DNA of 57,651 nt from Bacteroidales bacterium (GTDB lineage Bacteria; Bacteroidota; Bacteroidia; Bacteroidales; UBA10428): the NCBI GenBank assembly GCA_016935435.1, contig JAFGQZ010000048.1, forward strand, positions 1 through 57,651, given 5' to 3'. Positions 35,525 through 44,893 of the stretch are shown one piece after another. Made by a program: the position numbers and the translations under genes. Numbering within the stretch: the first letter of the stretch is position 1; each line of letters opens with the position of its first letter. The notes below the pieces were generated by a model. It ran no database searches. It saw nothing but the letters and a program-made list of their open reading frames with translations, and was not told the DNA's origin.

Positions 35525-36716
35525 TTACAATATCGCCAGGTTTAATTTCGGCAATGCCCTGCGGAATTTCAATAATACAATTGGCATTTATATATGCATG
35601 TATATGTGCCGAGCCATTATAGTTTATAGTTTCCACCGAGTTTGGACCACTAAGCCAACCGGGAATAAAGACTGTTTCGCTGGTTTTTTTACGTTTATAC
35701 CCGTTTTTCAGGACACACAGGCGCATATCACTTGCATACGAAAGGCCTTTTAGTCTTTTAAGCAACGGAGAAACAAGCATTTCGAATTGAACGAACGACG
35801 AAACCGGGTTTCCGGGCAGGCCGAAAACAAAACGGGAGTCTTTTTGTCCTAAAAGTATGTGCCTGCCTGGCTTTGCCCCTATACCATGAAACACTGTTTT
35901 AACACCCAGGAGGTTTAATGTTTTGGGAACATAATCGTAGTCGCCTACCGAAACACCCCCTGAAACAATAATAACAGCATAGTTTTCAAGTGCATTGTTG
36001 AGCCTATCCTTAAGTTTTTCTTCATTGTCGGGTATAATGCCCAGATAAGCGGGTCTGTAGCCAAGTTCTATTGCCTGGGCAATCAATTGCCATGCATTGC
36101 TATTTCGTATTTTGGCGCCCGATGGGGCTGCCGGAGGTTCTGTCAGCTCGCTTCCGGTTGAAAGAACAGCAATTTCCGGAATTGAATATACCAATGGGTG
36201 GGTAATTCCTGCTGCTGCCAATACGGCTATATGCCTGGCAAAGAGTTGCACGCCCTTCGCCAGCACCTGTCCGCCTTTTGGTAAATCTTCGCCGGCCAGG
36301 CAAATATTGGAGGCTTCAGGGTTTCTTATACACTGTATGTAACCGGGAGAAATTTCGTTAATGTTTTCGAGCCGGACAACCATATCTGCCCCCTGGGGGA
36401 CTACGCCGCCAGTCATAATACGGGAACATTGGTTTTTTCCGACTGTTTTTTCGGGTAATTTCCCGGCAGGTATTGCTTCAATAATTTTCAGGGGATTTCC
36501 GATATCGCCAGATCGGCAGGCAAACCCGTCCATTGCCGACTTGTTGAAAGGGGGCATGTCGGTGTCGGAGAAAACATCTTCGGCAAGTACCCGGTAGAGA
36601 GCCCCCATAAGGGGCACCTTTTCGGTTTTAAGCTCTATTGCTATAGATTCTATAATATGTTTTGCGCTTTCAAAAGGAAGCATATTTTTAATGTTTTCCT
36701 GCAAATTGTTGTTCAT
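35508..36716 (-). CDS. moeA: Molybdopterin molybdenumtransferase
   Basis: A 402-residue MoeA that inserts molybdate into adenylylated molybdopterin. Motifs include PPFNKSAMDGFACRS (the conserved N-terminal PxxxxSAMDGYA block), RIMTGGVVPQGADMVV, AVLSTGSEL, VSGGVSVGDYDYV and the FGLPGNPVSSFV loop. Length is typical (~400). Its start at 36716 abuts the MobB-like gene end (one-base overlap), and its end overlaps moaA, so translation of these three genes is tightly coupled. Confidence 0.95.
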   Translation of the reverse strand: MNNNLQENIKNMLPFESAKHIIESIAIELKTEKVPLMGALYRVLAEDVFSDTDMPPFNKSAMDGFACRSGDIGNPLKIIEAIPAGKLPEKTVGKNQCSRIMTGGVVPQGADMVVRLENINEISPGYIQCIRNPEASNICLAGEDLPKGGQVLAKGVQLFARHIAVLAAAGITHPLVYSIPEIAVLSTGSELTEPPAAPSGAKIRNSNAWQLIAQAIELGYRPAYLGIIPDNEEKLKDRLNNALENYAVIIVSGGVSVGDYDYVPKTLNLLGVKTVFHGIGAKPGRHILLGQKDSRFVFGLPGNPVSSFVQFEMLVSPLLKRLKGLSYASDMRLCVLKNGYKRKKTSETVFIPGWLSGPNSVETINYNGSAHIHAYINANCIIEIPQGIAEIKPGDIVNVRPL

Positions 36717-37279
36717 TAAAGCCTTTCTTTATGGTTTGTAATTGACCACTCCATGTGATTTATTTCAATTGAGCTTAGCTGGAAATCGAACATTTCCCCA
36801 TCAAAGGTAACCCACTTGTCGCACAGCGGGGCTAATTTGCAAGCCGACGGTTTTCTTTCCATATTGCCGGGGTTGTCAACTATTATAAACAATCCAGGCT
36901 CAACATAGTTTCGTAAGCCACCCGATTCGCAAACGATTAAAGAATCATGGCCCGACAGCAAGAACAATTTTTCTATAGCTTCGGGCAGGTGCCTGTCGGC
37001 TGCCATTACAAAAACCGATTGGCAAGCCCCGGCAGCAAGCATTCTGGCACTATCTTTTCCCGACGATGGTGTGTTTTCAATTTCGATGATTATTTGGTTA
37101 TCGGCAAAAACAGTTTTTTCGGATGTTTTTGCAACGTGCATGTGGGGCGTAATTTTTACAGCCACAATTGGATAATGTTTGCAAAACCGGTTTATTATTG
37201 AGCAGGCAAGGGTAGTTTTCCCGGAGTTTCTCCCAGTTCCTGAAATTAGCAGCATGTTTGGCATTTTAATAGTTTCCAT
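36716..37279 (-). CDS. MobB-like P-loop protein
   Basis: A 187-residue P-loop NTPase counted from ATG 37279. Walker A is GTGRNSGKTTLACSI (7-20 region). The pattern IVAVKITPHMH follows, as in MobB, where a basic or His-containing strand follows the P-loop helix. The middle contains NTPSSGKDSARMLAAGACQSVFVMAADRHL, close to the MobB region GKDSxRxxxAGA. SLIVCESGGLRNYVEPGLFIIV is a second conserved strand pair. MobB is a GTP-binding partner that helps MobA. The gene sits between a TauE-type transporter and moeA, which supports that role. It is labelled 'like' because the sequence is divergent at the ends. Confidence 0.75.
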   Translation of the reverse strand: METIKMPNMLLISGTGRNSGKTTLACSIINRFCKHYPIVAVKITPHMHVAKTSEKTVFADNQIIIEIENTPSSGKDSARMLAAGACQSVFVMAADRHLPEAIEKLFLLSGHDSLIVCESGGLRNYVEPGLFIIVDNPGNMERKPSACKLAPLCDKWVTFDGEMFDFQLSSIEINHMEWSITNHKERL

Positions 37280-37280
37280 T

Positions 37281-38006
37281 TTAAAACACAAACAGTTTAA
37301 TACTTGCTAAAATTAATACTGCTGCCAGCGGATATTTCAACAAAGCAGGCCTAAGCCTGAAGCTGCCGAAATACGAACCGGCAATACCTCCGGCAAAACC
37401 GGTTATTACCCATAATACTGCCGGACTATCGAAGCACAGGCCGCCTATGTTTAATGCCAGCAAGCCCGAAAGCGAGTTTAGCAAAATTAAAAAAGCCGAA
37501 GCAGCTGCAGTTTCCTTTAGGGTGGCCCAATGCATGAGTATAAGTATAGGGCTTAAAATTATACCCCCTCCAATGCCTATTAATCCCGAAAGAAACCCGA
37601 GGGCAGCCCCAACCAGAAGTGATATGCCCAAAGGGGGTTTTTTAGTGGTTTTTGCTTCTGCATTTGTTTCAAGCAACATGCGCAATACGGCTATAAGCAG
37701 AACCCCCCCCAGGATATTTTTATAAACAATTGGTTTTATCGAAACCATGGCGCCCAGAAAAGCTAATGGTACAGAGGTAATAAGAAAAGGCAAAACCAAA
37801 CCCAACCTGAAATGCCTTGCCTTATAATAATTAAAAAAGGCTATGCCCGACACAAAAACATTGAGTGTTAAGGCAGTCTGGCGCATCGACTCAGGTGCAA
37901 CACCATATAAGGCCAGAAGGGCCAGGTAACCGCTTGCACCACCATGTCCGACACTCGAATAAAGAAATGCAATCAAGAACAGAAGAAGGAAAAAAGTAAT
38001 ATCCAT
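37281..38006 (-). CDS. TauE/SafE (TSUP) family anion transporter
   Basis: A 241-residue inner-membrane protein with 7-8 hydrophobic segments. The TSUP family signature appears twice: SVGHGGASGYLALLAL near residue 18-33, and GFLSGLIGIGGGIILSPILIL around 135-155. Family members move sulfite, sulfoacetate or other small organosulfur anions; a few are proposed for other oxyanions. As the first gene of the cofactor operon and near a sulfur reductase, it may export sulfite or a related product, or take up a sulfur oxyanion. Molybdate transport is possible but not supported by the family. Confidence 0.88.
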   Translation of the reverse strand: MDITFFLLLFLIAFLYSSVGHGGASGYLALLALYGVAPESMRQTALTLNVFVSGIAFFNYYKARHFRLGLVLPFLITSVPLAFLGAMVSIKPIVYKNILGGVLLIAVLRMLLETNAEAKTTKKPPLGISLLVGAALGFLSGLIGIGGGIILSPILILMHWATLKETAAASAFLILLNSLSGLLALNIGGLCFDSPAVLWVITGFAGGIAGSYFGSFRLRPALLKYPLAAVLILASIKLFVF

Positions 38007-38318
38007 TGTTGCCTTTTAAAAGTAATTATTGCTATCAGAAAGGGGCAACAAGGGCATGCTTTAAACCAGTCATTTAGTACAACTGGCAAGAGGCATGCAT
38101 TTGTTTGTCTCCTTTCCAAATTCATCCCTGAAATATCAGGGAATCGGGAGGCCTGGCCATTTCCGGCCAAACCCGTTGGTTAACTAATCGTGTGCAGGGC
38201 ATTTAGACTGGTTAACTCGGAGATAATTATCCGAAGTTAAAAAAAATCGGAACAGCTTGTACCTGTTAAAAGTTTTTGAAGTCAGTTAATGCCTATCTTT
38301 GCAGAATAACCGGTTATT
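38007..38318. other. 312-bp divergent intergenic region upstream of the cofactor operon
   Basis: The region separates the minus-strand cofactor operon (start 38006) from the plus-strand gene at 38319. It contains a direct repeat TGGTTAACT at 38177-38185 and 38209-38217 (32 bases apart), whose core GTTAAC is palindromic. A perfect 7-bp hairpin TCCCTGA-AATA-TCAGGGA lies at 38125-38142, with another GC-rich inverted repeat (TGGCC/GGCCA) just downstream. A near-consensus minus-strand -7 box TGAATTTG lies at 38124-38117. These could be operator elements. No riboswitch or ORF is recognisable. Confidence 0.45.
38294..38301 (+). promoter_or_regulatory. -7 promoter box for the GNAT-like gene
   Basis: TATCTTTG matches TAnnTTTG exactly, with its last base 18 bases before the ATG at 38319. 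A TTTG at 38275-38278 could serve as -33 but the spacer is short (15). Confidence 0.55.
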
Positions 38319-39497
38319 ATGAGATTACAGGAAGTTACAACAAGCAGGCACAAAGCAGCTTTCCATAAACTACCCAGGAGGTTATATAAAACCGACAGGA
38401 ACTGGACATGCCCGCTTGATATTGAGATTGAAAATATTTTTAATCCACAGTCGAACGGAAAATTTAAAAACGGCAATGCTGTTCGGTGGTTACTTATCGA
38501 CGACAGCAGGAAAGTAGTGGGCCGTATAGCTGCATTTATCGACACAAAAAACATGAATAATTACCGGTATCCTGCCGGTGGCTGCGGTTTTTTTGAATGC
38601 ATCAACAACCAGCAGGCAGCCAATATGTTGTTCGATGCAGCGAAAAACTGGTTGCAGCAACAGGGAGCTGAGTCGATGCTGGGCCCTGTAAATTTTGGCG
38701 AAAACTTCAACCACTGGGGGTTGCTGGTTGATGGGTTTATACCACAGGCCTATGGAATGCCTTACAATTTCCCTTATTATAAAAAGCTTTTTGAAAATTA
38801 CGGGTTTAAAAATTATTTTGAACAATACTCGTACCATAAACCCCTGGCCGATGGTTTCCCCGAGCGCATGTTGCGTTTTGCCGAATATACCGAAAAGAGG
38901 CCGGGCTACAGTTTCGATCATTTTAGTTTCGATCGCCTCGAAGAATTTACAGATTATTTTGTAGAGGTTTACAATACTGTATGGAAGGCATTCCACGACA
39001 ATTACGAACCACTGGGGGCAAACGATATGCGTGAATTGTTGGTAAACTCAAAACCCATTATCGACGAAGAATTATTATGGTTTGCGTTCGATAAAGGCAG
39101 GCCTGTAGGGCTTTTAGGTGTTGTTCCCGATGTTAACCAGTTGCTTCGCAAGCTCAAAAATGGCAAGCTTAACCTGCTAAACAAGCTTAGGTTTATATAT
39201 TACCGCAAGCGGGCTATAACACGTTGCAGGGCTTTTGTTGCGGGCATTTATCCCGAGTACCAGAATACAGGCATAATTGCCGCATTGTTTTTCCAGTTGG
39301 TGAAAGTATTGGGCAATAAGCCCGGTATGCAGGAAATCGAACTTTCGTGGGTGGGCGACTATAACCCCAAAATGATTGGGATTTATGAAAAAATGGGAGG
39401 AAAGAAAATGAAAACCCACGTTACATACATGTATTTGTTTCGTGACGACATGGTATTTGAGCGGTTTACCAACGAGTTTGAAGGAAAATTGTACTGA
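38319..39497 (+). CDS. GNAT-fold protein of unknown substrate
   Basis: A 392-residue protein. The C-terminal half carries a GNAT-like acetyl-CoA fold: GRPVGLLGVVPDVNQLLR, then AGIYPEYQNTGIIAALFFQLVKVL (the pyrophosphate-loop region, here YQNTGI in place of the usual Q/RxxGxG/A), then IELSWVGDYNPKMIGIYEKMGGKK. The N-terminal half (RWLLIDDSRKVVGRIAAFIDTKN) resembles a second GNAT-like unit with degenerate loop. The family is widespread in Bacteroidota as 'hypothetical' or 'N-acetyltransferase'. Its degenerate loop leaves catalytic activity uncertain. It is transcribed alone from its own promoter, divergent from the cofactor operon. Confidence 0.75.
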   Translation: MRLQEVTTSRHKAAFHKLPRRLYKTDRNWTCPLDIEIENIFNPQSNGKFKNGNAVRWLLIDDSRKVVGRIAAFIDTKNMNNYRYPAGGCGFFECINNQQAANMLFDAAKNWLQQQGAESMLGPVNFGENFNHWGLLVDGFIPQAYGMPYNFPYYKKLFENYGFKNYFEQYSYHKPLADGFPERMLRFAEYTEKRPGYSFDHFSFDRLEEFTDYFVEVYNTVWKAFHDNYEPLGANDMRELLVNSKPIIDEELLWFAFDKGRPVGLLGVVPDVNQLLRKLKNGKLNLLNKLRFIYYRKRAITRCRAFVAGIYPEYQNTGIIAALFFQLVKVLGNKPGMQEIELSWVGDYNPKMIGIYEKMGGKKMKTHVTYMYLFRDDMVFERFTNEFEGKLY

Positions 39498-39533
39498 AAA
39501 CAAAAAAACAAATGAAAAATTTCCGGCATTTTT

Positions 39534-39562
39534 TTGTAATAATGTAAATTTGTGTACTTTTG
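39534..39562 (+). promoter_or_regulatory. Bacteroidota-type promoter of rpmE2
   Basis: TTG at 39534-39536, an 18-base spacer and TACTTTTG at 39555-39562 match the -33/-7 consensus. The leader to ATG 39606 is about 38 bases, longer than in neighbouring genes. Confidence 0.65.
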
Positions 39563-39605
39563 CAAACCTGTTTAAGAAGAAGATATTCGAAAAATATAAG
39601 AAGCG

Positions 39606-39869
39606 ATGAAAAAAGGAATTCACCCCGAAAGTTACAGGCTTGTAGCCTTTAAAGATATGTCGAACGAGCATGTTTTTATAACACGTTCAACAGCGAACAC
39701 CAAAGAAACCATTAAAATGGAAGATGGCAAGGAGTACCCACTGGTAAAGCTTGAAATTTCCAATACATCACACCCCTTCTACACTGGCAAAATGAAATTT
39801 GTTGACACTGCTGGGCGTGTTGATAAATTCTACAACAAATACAAAGGCCATTTCGATAAAAAGAAATAA
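39606..39869 (+). CDS. rpmE2: Ribosomal protein L31, type B
   Basis: An 87-residue large-subunit ribosomal protein. [20 protein letters not shown] and [24 protein letters not shown] are the family motifs. The CxxC zinc-binding pairs of type A L31 are absent, so it is the zinc-independent (type B) form. The gene has its own promoter and a strong terminator, so it is transcribed alone. Only one L31 form is in the window; whether a zinc-binding paralogue exists elsewhere cannot be seen. Confidence 0.95.
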   Translation: MKKGIHPESYRLVAFKDMSNEHVFITRSTANTKETIKMEDGKEYPLVKLEISNTSHPFYTGKMKFVDTAGRVDKFYNKYKGHFDKKK

Positions 39870-39890
39870 CAAACAATCTGTATATTTCAG

Positions 39891-39921
39891 AAAGCTTCGC
39901 AAAAAAATGCGGGGCTTTTTT
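39891..39921 (+). terminator. Intrinsic terminator after rpmE2
   Basis: AAAGCTTCGCA (39891-39901) and TGCGGGGCTTT (39908-39918) form an 11-bp stem with two G-T pairs and a six-A loop. The T-run continues to 39921. It lies about 20 bases after the stop codon. Confidence 0.88.
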
Positions 39922-39939
39922 GTTTATGGTAGCACCTGT

Positions 39940-39970
39940 TTGTAATTCAACGCTTAGAAAGTTAAATTTG
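39940..39970 (+). promoter_or_regulatory. Bacteroidota-type promoter of the GlmU-like gene
   Basis: TTG at 39940-39942, a 20-base spacer and TAAATTTG at 39963-39970 match the -33/-7 consensus. The distance to ATG 39988 is 18 bases, giving a leader of roughly 12 bases. Confidence 0.68.
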
Positions 39971-39987
39971 AAAAAAAATCATGCACT

Positions 39988-41166
39988 ATGGTAAACCAAA
40001 ACTGTGTATTGTTCGATAATTTAATATGGGCCGATATGCTCCCCCTCACTTATACGCGCCCGGCTTCGGAACTAAGGGTAGGTGTTACTACTATTAAAGA
40101 AAAATGGCAGCAGTATTTCAATAGTGTAAGTGATATTACGGCTGCTTACCTGCAGGAAAAATACCCGGCCAACATTGTTGCCGATAATTATTTTATCAAT
40201 TCAGCAGTAATACCTAACAACAAACTGGTAGAAGAAATTCTTCGCTTGAAGAATAACCAGTATTTATTTAAAGGCGATTTTTTAATTGCCTTCAGAAGCC
40301 CTGTTTTTGAGGCAGATGTAATAAAATCCAACGGCGTAATAGCAGAATATACCGGCGGGCTTATTTCTATAATTACCCCCTGGGACATTTTTGAAAAGAA
40401 CGGGCAGGTGCTTTTAAACGATTTCGATACCCTTACAAAGGGGCGCATTTCGCAGCCCATTAGCAGCACAAACAGGGTGCTGTCGCCCGAGAATATTTTT
40501 ATTGAACCGGGTGCAAAAGTTGAGTTTGCTACTATTAATGCATCCGAAGGCCCTGTGTATATTGCAAACGGGGCAGAAATTATGGAGGGTGCCTTAATAC
40601 GCGGGCCATTGGCACTGTGCAACCATGCTACAATAAAAATGGGGGCAAAAATATACGGAGCTACAACCATCGGCCCACACTGTAAAGCTGCCGGGGAAAT
40701 ACACAACTCGGTGCTTACCGGGTATTCAAACAAAGGCCACGACGGCTATCTCGGCAATGCCGTGCTGGGCGAATGGTGCAATATTGGCGCCGATTCGAAT
40801 AATTCAAACCTGAAAAACAATTACGAAAAGGTAAAAATGTGGAGCTACAGGCACGAGCGGTTTGTCGATACCGGGCTTCAGTTTTGCGGCCTGATTATGG
40901 GCGACCATTCGAAATGCGGTATCAATACCATGTTTAATACTGGTACCGTTGTTGGGGTAAGCGCAAATATTTTTGGTTCCGGTTTTCCCCGCAATTTTGT
41001 ACCATCGTTTTCGTGGGGTGGGGCAGCAGGGTTTACCACATATTCGTTAAAAAAAGCAGTAGATACAGCCAAAATTGTGCTTGAAAGGCGCAAAATGCAA
41101 CTTGCTGGCACCGACTTGAACATTCTTGAGCATGTGTTTAAGGCTACAGAAAAATACCGGCGCTAA
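39988..41166 (+). CDS. GlmU-like sugar nucleotidyltransferase with left-handed beta-helix
   Basis: A 392-residue protein of the Bacteroidota GlmU-like family (putative sugar-1-phosphate nucleotidyltransferase). The N-terminal region starts NCVLFDNLIWADMLPLTYTRPASELRVGV, where the ordinary GxGTRMxP-type loop is degenerate (no clear GGxGTR). The C-terminal half (~165-350) has hexapeptide repeats (IFIEPGAKVEFATI, YIANGAEIMEGALIRG, TIKMGAKIYGATTIGPHC) forming the beta-helix and acyl or binding platform. The degenerate loop suggests unusual substrate binding. It has its own promoter. Lon follows 99 bases later. Cell-envelope sugar activation is the likely setting, but the sugar is unknown. Confidence 0.78.
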   Translation: MVNQNCVLFDNLIWADMLPLTYTRPASELRVGVTTIKEKWQQYFNSVSDITAAYLQEKYPANIVADNYFINSAVIPNNKLVEEILRLKNNQYLFKGDFLIAFRSPVFEADVIKSNGVIAEYTGGLISIITPWDIFEKNGQVLLNDFDTLTKGRISQPISSTNRVLSPENIFIEPGAKVEFATINASEGPVYIANGAEIMEGALIRGPLALCNHATIKMGAKIYGATTIGPHCKAAGEIHNSVLTGYSNKGHDGYLGNAVLGEWCNIGADSNNSNLKNNYEKVKMWSYRHERFVDTGLQFCGLIMGDHSKCGINTMFNTGTVVGVSANIFGSGFPRNFVPSFSWGGAAGFTTYSLKKAVDTAKIVLERRKMQLAGTDLNILEHVFKATEKYRR

Positions 41167-41265
41167 TTTTTTGGCACAACGATTGACAATATGGTGTTTC
41201 ACTTAAAACACACAGGCACAACTGCCATTTTGACGTAAAGCAACAAAAACCGGAAGGAATATTTT

Positions 41266-43722
41266 ATGAGCAACGTTACTGAAAAAAGCATGAGGGGGTT
41301 TTATATTGCCGCGCCTATAAACGACGAACCCGATTTTATCCCCCTCATTTCTGATGAAGAAGAAGATATATTGCTTAACTCATCTGTTCCTGACATACTG
41401 CCAATTTTGCCGCTGCGCAATACTGTTTTGTTTCCGGGTGTTGTTCTGCCAATAACTGTAGGGCGCGACAAATCGCTGAAACTTATCCGCGATGCCTACA
41501 AAGGCTCAAAAATTATTGGTACAATAGCACAAGTCGATTCAACTATTGATGAGCCTACAATAAGCGATTTGCACAAAACAGGCACTGTTGCCCAGATAAT
41601 TCGCATTCTTGAAATGCCCGATGGCACCACTTCTGTTATTATTCAGGGAAAAAACAGGTACCATATAGCTGCGGTTATAGAAGAACAGCCATATATAAAA
41701 GCAAAAGTCACCATTCTCGACGAAGTTAAACCATTAAAAAAAGACAGCGAGTACGAAGCTATTGCAGGGGCGTTAAAAGATTTGTCCCTGAAAATTATCA
41801 ATCTGTCGAGCAACATTCCGCCCGAAGCATCTTTTGCATTAAAAAACATCGAAAGCAGGGCATTCCTGATAAATTTTATCAGCTCGAACAGCGACATTAA
41901 GCTTGAAGAAAAACAGGGGCTGCTTGAACTGGGCGAACTGAAACAGCGTGGCATAAAACTATTGGAATATTTATCGAGAGAGGTGCAGATGCTTGAACTC
42001 AAAAACGATATCCAGTCGAAGGTTAAAATTGATATCGACCAGCAACAGCGCGAATATTTTTTGCACCAGCAGATTAAAACCATACAGAATGAGCTGGGCG
42101 GAAACCCGATTGAAAAAGAAGTTGTTGAACTAAAGGACAAGGGCAAAAGCAAAAATTGGGCGAAAGAAGTTCACGAAACTTTCGAAAAAGAGGCAGAAAA
42201 ATTATTAAAGTTGAACCCTGCCAGCGGAGAATATTCGGTGCAGTTAAATTATGTTCAAACACTGCTTGAATTGCCCTGGGGCGAATGTACCAAAGATAAC
42301 ATGAACCTGAAAAGGGCCATTAAAACCCTTGATCAGGATCATTTTGGCCTGGAGAAAGTGAAAGAGCGCATTATTGAGCACCTGGCAGTTTTAAAGCTGA
42401 AAGGCGACCTGAAATCGCCCATTCTTTGCCTGGTAGGCCCTCCGGGGGTAGGAAAAACTTCACTGGGCAAATCGGTGGCCAAAGCCCTTAACCGCGAGTA
42501 TGTGCGTATGTCGCTTGGCGGCTTGCGCGATGAGGCCGAAATTCGCGGCCATCGTAAAACATATATCGGGGCAATGCCCGGAAGGATTTTGCAGAACCTC
42601 AAAAAAGCTAAATCGTCGAACCCTGTTTTTATGCTCGATGAAATCGACAAAGTAGGGCGCGATGCGCACGGTGACCCCTCATCGGCATTGCTTGAGGTGC
42701 TCGACCCCGAACAAAACAGTACCTTTCACGATAATTTCGTGGAAATCGACTACGACCTATCGAAAATTTTGTTTATAGCAACAGCCAATACCTCATCGAC
42801 AATACACCCTGCCTTGCTCGACCGTATGGAGCTGATTGACATTAGCGGGTACATTCTCGAAGAAAAAATCGAGATTACCAAGCGCCATATACTGGTAAAA
42901 AATATAGCCAACCATGGTTTGAAGAAAGAACACATACAGCTCTCGAAAGATACCATAAGTTTTATTATTGCAAATTACACCCGCGAATCGGGAGTGCGGC
43001 AACTCGACAAAACCCTGGCAAAATTGTGCAGGGTAATTGCCCGAAAGGTCGCACTTGGCGATAAATACAATGCAAACCTTTCAACTGCCGATATTGCCGA
43101 AATTCTAGGGAAACCCAAATACCAGTCGGACAAATACCAGGGCAACCAATATGCAGGAGTTGTAACCGGCCTGGCCTGGACCTCGGCAGGGGGCGAGATA
43201 TTGTTTATAGAAACCAGCCTGAGCAAAGGCAAGGGTACCCTTACTTTAACCGGCAACCTGGGCGATGTAATGAAAGAATCGGCCGTTATAGCACTGGAAT
43301 ACCTTAAATCGCACGGCCCATTACTTGATATCGCACCAGAAGTGTTTGAAAAATGGAATGTACATGTTCACGTGCCCGAAGGCGCAATACCCAAAGACGG
43401 GCCTTCGGCGGGAATTACTATAGCGACCTCGCTGGCATCGGCCTTTACACAGCGAAAAGTTAAAGCAAATATTGCCATGACCGGTGAAATTACCCTCAGG
43501 GGGAAAGTGTTGCCGGTAGGCGGCATCAAAGAAAAGATACTTGCAGCAAAGCGTGCGGGGATAAAGGAAATTGTTCTTTCGAAGGAAAACCAGAAAGACA
43601 TTGATGAGATTAATGAATTGTATCGCAAAGGGCTTAAGTTTTACTTTGTTGACGATATCAAAGAAGTTTTTGAAATAGCACTTTTATCGCAAAAAGTAAC
43701 CAATGCTCTAAAAATAGAATAG
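41266..43722 (+). CDS. lon: ATP-dependent Lon protease
   Basis: An 818-residue LonA-type protease that degrades misfolded and regulatory proteins. The N-terminal substrate-binding LON domain ([24 protein letters not shown]) covers ~45-245. The AAA+ domain has Walker [11 protein letters not shown] and Walker [12 protein letters not shown]. The protease domain has the catalytic Ser in KDGPSAGIT and Lys in [22 protein letters not shown] purine-rich GGAAGGA lies 8 bases before the start, unusually Shine-Dalgarno-like for this phylum. No heat-shock promoter element is recognisable upstream, apart from a weak CCATTTTG near 41231. Confidence 0.96.
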   Translation: MSNVTEKSMRGFYIAAPINDEPDFIPLISDEEEDILLNSSVPDILPILPLRNTVLFPGVVLPITVGRDKSLKLIRDAYKGSKIIGTIAQVDSTIDEPTISDLHKTGTVAQIIRILEMPDGTTSVIIQGKNRYHIAAVIEEQPYIKAKVTILDEVKPLKKDSEYEAIAGALKDLSLKIINLSSNIPPEASFALKNIESRAFLINFISSNSDIKLEEKQGLLELGELKQRGIKLLEYLSREVQMLELKNDIQSKVKIDIDQQQREYFLHQQIKTIQNELGGNPIEKEVVELKDKGKSKNWAKEVHETFEKEAEKLLKLNPASGEYSVQLNYVQTLLELPWGECTKDNMNLKRAIKTLDQDHFGLEKVKERIIEHLAVLKLKGDLKSPILCLVGPPGVGKTSLGKSVAKALNREYVRMSLGGLRDEAEIRGHRKTYIGAMPGRILQNLKKAKSSNPVFMLDEIDKVGRDAHGDPSSALLEVLDPEQNSTFHDNFVEIDYDLSKILFIATANTSSTIHPALLDRMELIDISGYILEEKIEITKRHILVKNIANHGLKKEHIQLSKDTISFIIANYTRESGVRQLDKTLAKLCRVIARKVALGDKYNANLSTADIAEILGKPKYQSDKYQGNQYAGVVTGLAWTSAGGEILFIETSLSKGKGTLTLTGNLGDVMKESAVIALEYLKSHGPLLDIAPEVFEKWNVHVHVPEGAIPKDGPSAGITIATSLASAFTQRKVKANIAMTGEITLRGKVLPVGGIKEKILAAKRAGIKEIVLSKENQKDIDEINELYRKGLKFYFVDDIKEVFEIALLSQKVTNALKIE

Positions 43723-43822
43723 TTTATCGGTAATTATCCTGTATTCACCGATTTCTTTTTTGAATTCATTGCATAACAGACTATTTTCGAACAAGAAATT
43801 ATAAATTGTAAAACTTAAATCG

Positions 43823-44362
43823 ATGAAAATGGGAATAGGGCTTTTTTGGGGTTTAATACTTATTGCCATAGGCTTAAGCATTATTTTTAAGGTAGTATTT
43901 GGCATTAGCGTATTCCGCATTCTTATTGCCGTTGTTTTTATACTTATCGGTATAAAAATTCTTCTTGGCAGGTCAATTGTCGATATCAACCCAAAAGATT
44001 CGGATGTGGTGTTTAACGAAAAGAAATATACTGTATTTCCATCGGCCGACACTGAGTATAATACTATTTTCGGAAAATCGGTTTACGATTTTAGTATGGC
44101 CGATATACCCGTTGACACTAATGTGTCATTGCAATTCAATACTATTTTCGGGCATAGCGAAATAATATTGCCCGAAGGCCTTCCTGTAAAAATAAAAGCC
44201 GATGCAGTATTTGGCGCCGTAAAATTGCCAAATGAAAACAGTGCCGTATTTGGCAGCGCTAATTATGTTTCGGATCAAGACCCTGATGCCACAAGCTTTG
44301 TACAAATAAAAGCCAGCGCTGTTTTTGGAAACATAGAAATACGTAAAGCAGGAGCGTATTAA
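43823..44362 (+). CDS. LiaF-like membrane protein
   Basis: A 179-residue protein with two N-terminal transmembrane helices (~3-22 and 28-48, GIGLFWGLILIAIGLSIIF) and a beta-rich C-terminal domain. That domain has repeated YNTIFGKSVYDFS, FNTIFGHSEI and ADAVFGAVKL units, the pattern of the LiaF C-terminal/DUF2154 domain. LiaF proteins in Firmicutes repress cell-wall stress kinases. Here no LiaR or LiaS pair is nearby, so a similar role is not implied. The gene lies between lon and coaD and may share a transcript with coaD (55-base gap). Confidence 0.75.
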   Translation: MKMGIGLFWGLILIAIGLSIIFKVVFGISVFRILIAVVFILIGIKILLGRSIVDINPKDSDVVFNEKKYTVFPSADTEYNTIFGKSVYDFSMADIPVDTNVSLQFNTIFGHSEIILPEGLPVKIKADAVFGAVKLPNENSAVFGSANYVSDQDPDATSFVQIKASAVFGNIEIRKAGAY

Positions 44363-44416
44363 TAATTCGTTAACTTTTTTTCGTAAGTTCGTATTTCAAT
44401 TCCGAAATTATCCGAT

Positions 44417-44893
44417 ATGGAAAACCGTATTGCTGTGTTCCCCGGTTCGTTCGACCCTTTTACCATCGGTCACGAATCGATTGTTAAAAGGGCCCTGGGG
44501 CTTTTCGATAAAATTATTATTGCTATAGGAAGAAATACCAATAAAGACGATTTCTTTGCGTTAGATAAACGTATAGGTTGGATAAAAACCGTTTTTGCCA
44601 CTGAAGAAAAAATTGAAGTTACAGCCTATAGTGGTCTAACGGTCGATTTTTGCAAAAATATCGGTGCAAAGTATATTTTAAGGGGAGTGCGCACTTCTTC
44701 CGATTTTGAATACGAAAGGGCTATCGGGCAAATGAACAGGGCTATGGATAAAAAAATCGAAACGGTGTTCCTGCTTACCCTTCCTGAGCACACCTATATT
44801 ACTTCAACCATTGTGCGCGATGTTATACGCCATGGTGGCGATGCATCGGTGTTTCTGCCGCAAAGCATTAAAATTGACATTATGAACCAATGA
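44417..44893 (+). CDS. coaD: Phosphopantetheine adenylyltransferase
   Basis: A 158-residue enzyme catalysing the penultimate step of coenzyme A synthesis. The nucleotidyltransferase motifs are PGSFDPFTIGHESIVKRAL (containing the T/HxGH element as TIGH), RGVRTSSDFEYERAIGQMN and TYITSTIVRDVIRHGG. Length fits the family (~160). The next gene's ATG overlaps its stop (ATGA, 44890-44893), indicating translational coupling with the TlpA-like gene. Confidence 0.96.
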   Translation: MENRIAVFPGSFDPFTIGHESIVKRALGLFDKIIIAIGRNTNKDDFFALDKRIGWIKTVFATEEKIEVTAYSGLTVDFCKNIGAKYILRGVRTSSDFEYERAIGQMNRAMDKKIETVFLLTLPEHTYITSTIVRDVIRHGGDASVFLPQSIKIDIMNQ

